Shown here: in pieces, positions 47,801 to 59,800 of the stretch
How positions within the stretch are numbered: the stretch's first letter is position 1
How the letters are laid out: every line of letters begins with the position of its first letter
Origin: Setophaga petechia
Lineage: Eukaryota > Chordata > Aves > Passeriformes > Parulidae
Assembly (NCBI GenBank): GCA_024362935.1
Contig: JANCRA010000030.1
Location: 9,158,096-9,222,095, forward strand
DNA: 64,000 nucleotides
Direction of reading: 5' to 3'
Notes under the pieces: generated by a model
Told to the model about the DNA's origin: nothing
Seen by the model: the letters and a program-made list of their open reading frames with translations, nothing else
The model's database searches: none
Made by a program: the position numbers and the translations under genes

Positions 47801-50800
47801 CTGTGCTCTTTTGCCAGTCACACTTGAGTTATACTAGGATTCTGGATCAGTGGGATTCTCCATGTGTAAGCAGAGCACTGTGCCTGCAGACTTCAGGACA
47901 TTGCTCCCAGACAGCCTCAAATAAACAAGTTTTAGCATCAGCCTGCTGAAATCGTGACCTGCTCTTTGGCAGTAGGTATTTGAGGTGCAGTCTCTTAGTA
48001 AAGCTTAAACCCATATTCTGGGCTGAATGGATGCTTGTAGAATTGCCAGCAATACTCCATTAGTCACACATTAGATCCCATTTCATAACAGACTGGAAAG
48101 CCTTGTCTCATCATGTTCTATGCTTCCACTGGAGAGAATGCAAATGCAGTAGGTAGAACAGGGAAGCTGCTGTTCTTAGCTTTCCATTATGCAGAGCTAG
48201 ACAACTTTAAGTTTGCTAATCCTCCCAGTGGATTATTAGCTGCCTACAGCTGCCATGTTGTTATTATATGATCAGAGTTCAAGCTAATCCCTCTACCTCT
48301 TGCCCTGGCAGGGGAGGTGATGAAATGAGTTTGCAGCTTGGATAAATACACTGTACCCTGACAGGCACAGCGAGGCCCTGCTCAGGAGACTCCAATTCAT
48401 CTCAGAGCCCCAAGCACCCCGGGCAGGTGTTCCCCCACCTCCCAGGGAGCAGCACCTGCTGCCTGCAGCTGCCCCAGGCCATCCAGGTCTGGGTGTCTGG
48501 CAGCTCCTGTGCTCTGTCAGCGTGCTGGTGGAGCTGCCTTCTGCTGGGGTGGATCCCTCTGCAGGTATTGGAGCCTTCTCAGCACTCCAGGGAGTTCATG
48601 TACAAATCAAGATCTTTCCTCCTCACAATTCAAGCGGTAGCTAATGTGGAGATGGGTTTTGTAAAACACAAACCACTTCCTTGAAGCTGCTGAGGTTGCT
48701 TGGAAAATCTTAGCCAGGGAATGGATGGCTTCAGGTGCAGGGTTAACATCACCACAAGTCCTGCATGCATTCCCCAGAGCCAGCACTGAGCACAGGAGAA
48801 GGTCAGCTGTGCCAGAGCACCTCTACTTTCAGTCCAGCACTTCACAGCTGAGCAGGCCTAGTGCTGCTGTTTCAGGTGCTGAGCTGTACCAGGACACAGG
48901 AGCAGTGAGTGACAAAGCCTGTCACCCCCACAGACAGCCTGCTGCCAGCAATTCCCCTAGACACTCTGTTCGTCTGCCTTCAAGGCACAGAATCAGCTTC
49001 CCTGGAATCTGCACTCAAGGATCTCTGAAGCCTACAAATTTCATTCTGTTTGGAAGGTTTAGCTTGGACCTGTGCAGGTATTGACACTGAGAAAGGAGCC
49101 AGATGTTGGATTATTTAATCATTCCATAAGGGAACAGCCAACTGGTGCTGTGCCTATCCAAACACCAGGATGAGCAAACAGGCAGGCATCCAGAGTAATG
49201 TGTCTTCTGTTACCTCCTCATTTCTTGGGCTTAATTTAATTGAGAAGCCTTTTTCCCCAGAGCCAGTGTGCCAGAGAAACAGAAGCATTTATAAATCTCA
49301 CTGCAGGATACATGAGAAATGCCTGAGCTCTCCTTGGAATGAGAACTGGGTTCTCACTTCAGCCTCCCTCTTATCCTGATCGTTTTTGCTGCATCCATCT
49401 TTGAGCAGAGCCTCAGCTCTTTGCAGTTTCTGCACACAGTACTTGAGTGAGGAGGTGCAATCCAGCCACACTGTAAGTCAGACTGACTGCCAAGCATCAA
49501 CTGGTGGTGTTGAAGTGTGACATGACAGCAATTTAAATCAGGATGAGTAAGTTACAGTCCTGCTGCACAAACCTGTGAAGCAGAGGCAGCAGGGAAGCTG
49601 CAGGGAACCTGTCTGTGCACTCCAGAGCTGGGCTGGCTCACACAGCACCTCTCACTAAAGCCCTGCCAGGCTGTAAATTCCAACAGTCCAGGAGCAAATA
49701 TGGGTGGGATTTATCTGCTCTTCCTACAGAAGGAGAGGAACCAGGTGGACAGATGGCAGAGGACAGGAAGATTGCCTTCAGCCCTCTCAGTTTCATTTAA
49801 TACTGTGTGGCAGGTTTCAGAGATAGAGATGTTTCATGGGCTTGTCCATGAGCTTGTTCTAGAACACAGTTCCCTCAGTTTTCCCAGGCAGGCAGAAGTT
49901 CACCCAGAAACTGCTGCATGGATTCCTCTGCCATATTCTGCCTGTAAGCCCTTCCTGGGTTCTTGTGCTCAGAGCTGTTTTCTTGCCAGTTTCATGTTAA
50001 TCTGAGCTGGAGTTGTGATCAGAACTAAAAAAAGAGAGAAGCTGAACTCCCTGCTGGGTTTCTTGGTGAGTGTCTGCAGCCTCTCCCTCTGTAATGAAGG
50101 TACTTGGTCAGCTGTAGCTGAGGCACAGACTCAAGCATGGAAGTGCAAACTGCTGGAGCACTTGGAGCACTTGCCCTGGGGTACAGAGCTGTGTAGCTGC
50201 ACGCCAGGAGCTGCTGTTGTTGGAGTTTGTTCTGCTGCAGTTCCTGGGGGGTTTTCCCTTTCAGCCTCTTTGGAAGAGCATCCAGAGCTCAGCTAATGAT
50301 AGCCCTGGGCTGTGGCAGACAGCAAGTCTAGTATCTTAAAATACTTCAGCAGCCTCAGACTGCTGGGGTGGACCTTTCTTTAGCTCTCAGAACACCATGC
50401 ACCTTCCTTTCATTCACAGGAGGATAAACAGTGACAGCTCTGACAAGGTTAGAGTGTGAAGCACAGGCATCTCTTCCTCCTTCTCCCCCACACTAAGACA
50501 AAGCCATTGTATTCACCCAGAGGGTGCTGCAAGAGAGCATCACTGTACAGGATACCTTCCCTGCCTCTCTGGAGAGCCCTGCCAGGGTTGTTTACCCTGC
50601 TGAGTGTTAGGCACAGCCCATGGCCTCCAGGAGAGGGCTGTGGCAGCCAAACCAATATACACAAGCATGTACAAACTTGCTCTGGCACCTTCTGCAGCAT
50701 GTCTGGTGTCAGTTCTGACTCCTGTCCAAAGCAGAGGTCTAAGAAAGGCTCTGCAGCTTTCCACAGGCAGTACATGATCAGCCCACAGGGCTGCTCAGCT

Positions 50801-53800
50801 CCACAAACACCAATTACTCTCAGGGTCCCATCCATGAGACCAAGCATCTCAACCACTTTAAGGTTCCTGCCACACAAGATTAAGCTAATTGGGTTTACCT
50901 TTCCAGGCCCTGGCAAAATACAGCAAGTGTTTTCAGGATAGTAATTAAATGTTAATTGCAGCTAAGTTTAGCCCTAATGCCTCATTAGTTTGTTTTCCTG
51001 TTTGTTGCATCTCTAGCAGAGTCTCCTGCACAGGGATGGGATCAGGCTGGGCTTCCCAGGAGGCAGGAGTCCCACCACGTGCTCTGAGGGTCTCTGAGCC
51101 TTGCCAGGAAGCTCCTCCTGCTCCTGCCCAGGGCAGGCAGCACTGGAACCACCACAGTCCCTGCACAGCTCTGCTGCAAAGCATTCTGCTGCTGCACACT
51201 GCAAATGGCCCCAGGTCTGGCTCCCACACTCTGTGTCCTGCTCTTTGGGAAGATAAAGCATGACAGGGATGCCACCTCACCCTGAGGGATGGCAGACACA
51301 TGGTGGGTCTTACCTGCATGCAGCACAGGATGCTGAAGGAGCTGAGCCCTCTGGCAGGAATCCATTTCTTCAGGCTAAACAAATGGCTTCAGTGTGAGAC
51401 TGCAGGACTGCAGCCTCCCAGGCCCTGCTCTGAGCTCTGCAGCCTCCCAGGCCCTGCTCCCACCCTGCTCTGAGCTCTGCAGCCTCCCAGGCCCTGCTCC
51501 TCACCCTGCTCTGGGTTCTGCAGCCTCTGCCCCTCCCCAGTCTGCCCTGCAGCCCCAGGTAGCCCAGACACCAGCTGGGCCAAGCTCTCCCTGAGCTCCC
51601 TTGCCATGAGCCCCAGGAAGGGTGGGCCCTGCAGGTGCAGCTCCTTAGGCTCTCTGCAGGTGTTCTCTGGTCACCTTACAGGCTCTGGTGTGCTCCATGC
51701 TTTCCTGGCCTTACAAGACACTGATTAAAATGTGGAAGCTGGCTTTCTAGAAAAATTGAGTCTGCCTTGTCTCAGACAAACCCAAGCTTGTTTTACCCAT
51801 TTTCTGCTGTTTGTATTATGTTAAAACAAAGGGAAGAAGCTCTTAATGAGCTGTTTCTGCAGTGGCATGGTGCACTGTGTTTCTAGGCAGCATTGTGTGG
51901 TGTGCTGGAGAACTGACTGTGCTCTCTGTGTCTTGAGTGGGAGGAGAGGAAAAAACACCTCTGAGATTACACAAGAATCCAACAACCTTCTGCTCACTGC
52001 TTGGGGGGGTCTCACTGTACAATGGAGCTGCCCCACTGACTTAGAAACTGCTGCAGATTTCCACCCTGCTCATCTCCAACCCTAAATCACCTCTGGACTT
52101 CCTGCCACAGAATAATGAGTTACCTTCTGTCACTTAACCTCTGAGCTGAAACGAGTGGGACTGGTCAAGCTGTGAGCACAGGCCACTGTGCCAGAAGGCA
52201 GCTGAGGACATTTTTGGTAGCCACATTTCATGACCCAGTTTTTGAGGAGTGGCTGGGACTGAGATGCTTCAGTTCCTCCACCCTGTTCAGAGTGCACAGT
52301 GCAGGGTTGGTGACAGATGGGTGGAGGGATCAGGCAGTGAAATGTGTCATCTCCAGGCAGCAGTGACCTTTGTGCCTTCCTCAGAACCCTCAGAACCCCC
52401 TGGCTTCTCCAGCGAGGGGGTGGAACCAGTCAGGCACATTAATTCTGTTTTGCATAAGAGTCGTGGTGGATTGGAGTTTAGTTGAAGGCTAATAAAAGCA
52501 GCATTTAAATGGATAAAAGCTGAATTAAAATGTTAGTGCTAAATAGAACAAGACAGAGCTTTTTTTCTGATGCTGAATCTTGGCAATGAAGCAGGTACCT
52601 TTTAATTGTAAAATAAAGTGGCTTTAACAGTAATATCATTATATTACTGAAGCATTTAATTTCCCTAGCTAAAATATCACCATATGAGATCTCTGCAAAG
52701 CTTTTATCTAGTTTGAAATAAAGAGACTTTTTCACCAATTATGTTACTGGTTGTAGAGTATTACAGAGATGAAATATAATGGCTTTCAAATTACATTCTG
52801 GTGAAGAACACTCAGCCACGACTCAAAGCTGCTTCTTTGTTGGTGCCTGAAAAAAATGTAATTGAGAAGGTAACCAGAGTGCAGAGAGCACATTGGACTG
52901 GCTTGGTAACAAGGAGCTGCCTAAATCTGAGTGGCAGCTGCAGGGGCACAGAGCTGGGGCTGCCCCTGGGGTGAGCAGAGACCCTCCCTGTCCAGCCAAT
53001 ACACGTGCAGGGCTGGATTTCCACCAGAGCAGGGTGATGTGTTTCAGGAACAAAACAGAATAACCCATGAAGATACAAACACTTAAATCTGTCCCATGAG
53101 TCTCTCTCTGTGCAGAGAAAAATCTGAAAAAAGTCATCCTGTGGCTACAGCGTGATCCTGATGCTTTGCCTGAGCCTCTGTTCCCAGTGGAGCCTGTGCT
53201 GGACACAGGAGGCAGCCAGGACAGGGTGCTCCTGTGGGTGCTGCCTTGATTTTGTCACATGCAGGGACCCTTTGCACTTCCCTGGTCAGTGTTCTGAGGA
53301 GAGGCACCCTGAGGGACTGGGACCACAAAGCCAAATCCAGCCCAGGAAAATAAGATTTGCTAACAATAGTTTGGTGCTGTGCTGGCTCTCTTCAATCTGC
53401 TTTTGCTCTGTATGAATGAGGCCTGAGGACAGACAGAATCCCTGCTACTTCACACAGTACTTTGTCAAGCTACTTCGTGTTTTGACCAAATAACAGTGTG
53501 ATAAATCTAAAGTATAAAAGTCTTGAATGGCTCCCTGGAAGGAAGGATGCTTTGATGAGGGAGCAGGGATTTTTTAAAGGCATTATGGAACGGTTTTCTT
53601 TCTTTCCTGCAGCAGTGATTAGACATTATTTAAATGTCTTTTCCCTGGACCAGATGGGTTGTTTGGACTAATTGGCAGCTGCCTGACAGCTTTCAGGACA
53701 CCTGAGTCACTTCCCCCTTCCTCCATCCTTCTGTCCCTGCTGCTGCAGAGATCCTGCCTGGGTAGCTGTGCTGGAGGGCAGGGGGTGGCCCTGTGCATGG

Positions 53801-56800
53801 AAGGAGCATCCCAGGCCAGGGCCCCAAATCCTGCACAGCCAGGTCCAGTGTACTCCTGGAATCCCACCAGACCCTCTGAGCTCCAGGCTTTCCTTCCTAA
53901 AAATCAGATGATTTTTGCCAGATGAAGAAGAGCAGAGGGACATGTTCAGGCCAGGTGCAGTGTGGTGAGGATGAGGCAGTCACAGCTGCCTCAGGAGGGT
54001 GCAAGGCACACACAGGTACCCTTCAGGCTGAAATGTCACCTGCCACCTGCTGAGTGTCCTTTCCCTGCTGCAGAGCCACACATGGAGCACTCAAGGGTCA
54101 GTGATCCCCAGCTCCATGGAGCTGCTCAGTCCTGCTGCAGCCTGTGCTGCTCTTTCAATGATTACAGGGCACAAACGTCCATCCCAGGCACGTTTCCCAT
54201 TTTCATGCTGTTGTCCCCCCAGGGCAGTGCTGGTCTCCTGCTTGTCTCAGTTCCTGGAATCCCAGCTGGGGGCAGGAGCTGTGGGCAGGGGGCTCTGTCT
54301 GGGTTAATCACTGACCTGTGTGTGAGCAGTGCAGGATGCTTTGATGTCCACATTTCACACCTCCTGCTGACACCCTGCAAGCCCAGGGACACGGGGAGCA
54401 GCCCTGCAGGGAGAGAGGAGCCTGTCATGTTCTGGTACAGCTTTGGTGACAAGACCTCAGTGACAATAAATACTGAGAGCATAAAACCCTCTTTTTCCAT
54501 AATTTCCATATCTAAACCCAGGCTTTTCCCTCATCATGATTCACTAATCTCAGTAGCTCCCCTGAGGCTAATAGAGTCCTTGAACTGCTTAATATTCTGG
54601 AGTTTTGGAAATGACACAATTAGACTTGAATTTTCTTTCTCTACAGTAGCAGTCTTGTTTCCAAATTGGACTGAAGTTTCATGGACAATTTGAGGAGAAC
54701 CCAGAGACCTCCCTTTAAATTTAGGAGCTGCAGTTTTATTAGCACTCAGTCATTTCTAAGCAAGGCCCACTTGGAGAGAAGCAGTGTGGGAGCTGTGCCT
54801 GGCTCTGCTCAGGGCTGCACATCTGGGTAATGCTCATCCTTTCAGTGCACACCTGGAGGTCAGCTCTAAGTCACTGGGCTTCTGTAAGAAATGTTTGCTC
54901 AAGTGGAACTGCTGGAGATCGATTGTATTAACAGCTACAGAGAAAAGGTCTCCTTGCCTGGCAATAAAGCAGATTATTTCTGTCCCTGAGTGTCTCAAAC
55001 CAGCACATATCCAGGCTGTTCATGGCACTGAGGGGTAGAAAGGTTCAGCTGCACACAGGGCTTGAGCTAACAAAGAGCTCTTAGCCCTGCAGGAGAACAA
55101 AGATGGATTGCACCTAGCAGAGGAGCCCTGAGGCCTGGTCTGCACCCAGCAGCACACTCAGCATCCCCCATTGTCATTCTGCTCCAGTTTGTCATCAAGT
55201 GCTGCTTCTGGATGCAAATGGAGATCCAGTCCTCCTTCTGCTTGGATTCTGCTTGCTCAAAGATAAAGGTGCCAAGTCCAGCTTCCTGACTCTGCTGTGG
55301 ATATGCAAAGGAAATGCTAATTTCCCTAGTAGGTGGCTAGGAGAAATGGCAAGACACAGAGCTGGAGGACAGCACCCAGGATGCATATGAGGTGTGATGG
55401 CAAGTGTGGAAGCCAGGAGATGTTCCCTCCCTGCAGCATTGGCACAGAGCAGGTGTTAGTCATGCAGATGTAGCTCCTCCAGATTCTCAACAGCAAACTA
55501 GATTGCTCCTTCTCCTTTGGATAGGTTTCCACCCTGGGAGGACATGCTGAGCTCCCTGAAGTCACCAGGGCTTTTGGGAGGAGGCTGCAGAGCAGCACAG
55601 GGCATTGGAGAACCCCAGCAGGTCACAGCTGTCCCTGTTGGGAGCAGGGCTGGGCTGGTTTGGTTATCAGGCTGAGCACGTGGGCACTTCTCTGCCTCTT
55701 CCTCTGAACCCCCCTGCCTGCCCCAGCTCTCAGGAGCACTGACATTCCCTCTCCATCCCTGCACTCAGAGTGGCTCCCAGCCTGCCCTGGCTGCCTTTCC
55801 CTCTGGATTGCCATGCCCCTTCCCTTGGACTACCTGCACTAAAATAGCATCCTTACATAAACACCAAGTCTTGCATTATTGAGAGGCCCAAAATCCCAGC
55901 ACCTGCCTTAGTCAGAGCCTGTACATGGCAGTGGGATTAGGTTTTCTCCCCATCTCTGCCAGTGCCAGTGAGTCCCTCATGACCCTCATGAAGCCCCTGC
56001 CCCACACCCTGCAGGCCCTGCCTGGCTCCATGGCCACAAACTGCTCTGAGCCATGCTCTGCTCTCCTGAGGAGCAGCATCACAAACACACCTCTGAAAAG
56101 CCACAGATAAACAAAATTGGCCTTTTATTCTCTCTCCAAACAAGCAATAAACACCAACTTGCAGAGACAGAGCAGAGCAGCCCTGTTAATCACCCCTGCC
56201 CCATCTCCTGCCTCTGAGGACACCAGCTCCTCTTTTCCCTCTCTGCACAGCCCAGCCAAAGGAGCAGGAACTGAGCCAGGAGCATCTCCCCTGCCATGGC
56301 CTGTCAGGCTCATGGAGAGGACTGGGCAGGGACTGAAAGTGCGCCAGGAATTCTGGAGCAGGCAGCAGAAATCCTCAGTTGCCTCCTGCTCCTGTCTGCT
56401 GGCCTGGCCCTGCCAGCGAGGTGCTGGGTGCCTGTCACTTGGCAGGGGCTGGCTGTAACCAGAACAACTGAGTGAATGGAGTAGAAAATGAATATCCTTG
56501 CTTTGTGAGTGAGAAACAGACAGAGAAAATACTCTGTTACCTTCCCACAGCCATGCAGGGGGTCAGGGGCTTTTTCATGGAGCTCTGAGTTTGCTGCAGA
56601 GTCCTGGCTCCTGCTCTTCAGAGCTTTGTTGTGTGAACCTTGATGGACGAGGTTTAAAGCAATCCAAGCTCCTGACTTGCCTCTTGTCCTACATACCAGA
56701 CTGGAGGGCAAGTAGGATATGAAACATGCACTAAACCAGGCCCTTCTCTGCAGGGTGACACAGATGTTTGTAGGGGAATATGGAAATACTTGAAGATATT

Positions 56801-59800
56801 GCAGTGTTTAATTGCAGTTTCACTTCTCAGGGTTATTTCAGGTAAATCTGACCTGCTTCTAATGAAATTAGCACTTTTTATCTGCAGTAACCTAGCTGCT
56901 TTTTCAGGTAGGGACATTTTCATGCTCCTGTTGGGGTGGGGTCCCAAGACACTACTTCATTACTGCTGCTAATTAATCATCCAAGGCACTGCAGATGGAA
57001 AAGGTAATTTGTTTCCTCCTGCAAAGTGAATAGAGGTAGTGAGGAAAATAAAACCCAGCTTCTCCATGAGCTGGGCTTGGCCTGCCCTGGCAAGACAAGA
57101 ACTGAAGGGCCGTGTGTGGGAAAGCTCCCTATTAAACCTGGGGACAGCAGGGAGCTCCTGGAAGTGACAGACACACAATGGAGCCTTTGTCAGAGAGGCA
57201 CCAAAGGCCAGATGATGTCACCTTGTGCTGGGCTGTGAGGCTGCTTGTGCCTCTCAGGATGGAGCTCAGCAGTATTGCACTGTCCCTTCCACAGGGAGGA
57301 GGCCATGAAAAGGCTGCTTTTGTCCCACCCTTTCTTAAGAGCAGGCGAAGAAGCTTTGTTCTAGGATGGTCTGTGGTTTTTCAGAGGTGGAAAAGACTAA
57401 TTAAAGAGCCACTGCTAGCCCTGGGCTCCCACCAGCTCCCAGCACCTGCAGGAGCCCCACTCACCCCATGGGTGTAACTCTGCTGTTTCCTCCACATCCT
57501 TTTGACTGGCAGAGAACTCCAGCCACGTCCCTTGCCATGTCACCTTAGGGTGGAAGGATTGACTTATCCTTAAGGGCTGTCTGAGACTTCAGCAGTCTGG
57601 GGCCTCCCAAGGATAAGATCTGTTGGAAATGAGGAGAAGGGGGATGAAGAGGAAGGCCTGTATTGCCATGTCCATCAGAATGCTCTGGATTCCTCAGGTG
57701 TCAGAGGAGACCTGGACAAAATGCAGCTCTTCTCCTTCTGCCCCTGACGTGATCAGCCTCCCCTGCTGCAGCAGGGCAGCATCCTCACTGCCCCTGCCCC
57801 AGGTCAGCCAGGGATCCTTTGGGATGGATTGGGGCCACATTTCCCTGCTGCCCTTCCAGGGACTCCCAGAAACCCAGCAGGCCTGTGATAGCTTGGGGAG
57901 CAGTCTGCAGCATCTACAGAGAGCTTGCTGGATGGTGGAAGGAGCTCATTTAAATTAGAAAAAAAAAGACTTGGAGTACATTGCCAGCATTCTCCTTGCC
58001 TATTGTGCTCCCTTTTCGGTTTCTGCTTTCCAGTGAGCAGTTTTATGTTTCCAAGGATCATAAATTCTCATTTTTCCACTGGGCAGGAGGTGCACTCCTG
58101 GTCTCCGCTGCTTCCTGCGTGGCTTTTGTGTCCGTGTTGCCGAGCTACTGCAGCACAGCCCGGGCTATGCCCGGCCCATTCAGAGCAGCCCCGGGGCACG
58201 GGGGCTCGCAGCGCTCCCCAGGCCCCGAGGGACACTCGGGGAAAGGCTTCCAGACAGAGCCACGGGAAGAGCAGTGCTCCCCAGGCCCCGGATTCCTGAG
58301 GGACACACGGGGAAAGGCTTCCAGACAGAGCCAGGGGGGTCACAGTGCTCCCCAGGCCCCTGATTCCTGAGGGACACTCGGGGAAAGGCTTCCAGACAGA
58401 GCCACGGGGGCTGCAGCGCTCCCCAGGCCCCTGATTCCTGAGGGACACTCGGGGAAAGGCTTCCAGACAGAGCCACGGGGGCTGCAGCGCTCCCCAGGCC
58501 CCGAGGGACACTCGGGGAAAGGCTTCCAGACAGAGCCACGGGCAGAGCGGCCTGCCCAGGGCCCGCAGTGACCTCGGGAAGGGGGATGGATGTTGAAGGG
58601 GATCAGCACGGACAGACAGCAGCCTGTGGGGTGTGGGGCTGAGGAGGATCAGCACGGACAGACAGCAGCCTGTGGGGTGTGGGGCTGAGGAGGATCAGCA
58701 CGGACAGACAGCAGCCTGTGGGGTGTGCGGATGGACACTGCTGGTCTGTCAGCTCCAGGGCAGCCCCACTGGCTCAGAGAGCTCCGGAGTTTCCAAAGCA
58801 TCAGCTTCAAGGGCAGCACTCCAAGCATGGGTAGTTCAAACAGCAGCCCAGATAACAGCCTGTCCTCACCCCGTGTAGGTCAGCTGGTTTGAAATTAATT
58901 AATTACATTGCTGAGCTGGAAATACTTGGATTCATCATGGGTTTAAATCCTGAAATGGGACTTGTATAGAACCAGGGGAAGGGAAGGGAAGGGAAGGGAA
59001 GGGAAGGGAAGGGAAGGGAAGGGAAGGGAAGGGAAGGGAAGGGAAGGGAAGGGAAGGGAAGGGAAGGGAAGGGAAGGGAAGGGAAGGGAAGGGAAGGGAA
59101 GGGAAGGGAAGGGAAGGGAAGGGAAGGGAAGGGAAGGGAAGGGAAGGGAAGGGAAGGGAAGGGAAGGGAGCAGGGATGGGGGTCACTGCCTGGAGCCGGT
59201 CAGTCGGGGGGCAGAGCTGAGCTCATTCCCACTCCTCATTGCCATGCTCCCCGTGTCTGTCTGGAAGGGAAGCCTGGGGAAGGGGCTGGGACAGGCCATT
59301 GTTGGGGTTGTTTATGGACACATCGATCCTGCAGCTGCCAGGCCGGGATGGGCGAGGGAGGCCAGGGCAGGGCAGCAGCCTGAGGGCTGGCTGGGGAATT
59401 TACAGCCACAGGGAGAAGTCGCTGGTTTCCAAGCCTGTGGCATCTTCCTATGGGCATGCAAATAAGTCCATACCCAGCTGTGACTGGGGGCATTGACATT
59501 CTCCAGCTTCAAAAACCTGCAGAGCCTCTGCTTTGATTTCCCTTAATACAGCTTAAAACACCATTTGAACCATGGCCAGGAGCATGTTCTGGCCTTGCTG
59601 CTCCTTGTTAATGAAGAAGATGCATTTTTTGGAAGCAGAGACTGCCTCCAAGACCTGCAAACTCTCTATTTTATGACAGTTTTCATTTGCATAATGAAGG
59701 CCCTGATACCTTCAGTAATTAATCACATTAAGAATTGCTTCCTTGAATAACTGTATTCATGCAGGTTGTTCCTAGTGCTGGAAACTGCACATGATTTCCA

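Noticed and set aside
53962..54693. 243-codon plus-strand open frame in intron 2
   Set aside because: No recognisable domain, no clear splice partner, and composition like the surrounding intron; best read as chance.
58068..58655. 195-codon minus-strand frame
   Set aside because: It is the translation of the 62/71-bp repeat array.
58935..59465. EGKGR- and FPSLP-repeat open frames
   Set aside because: They are translations of the GGGAA microsatellite.
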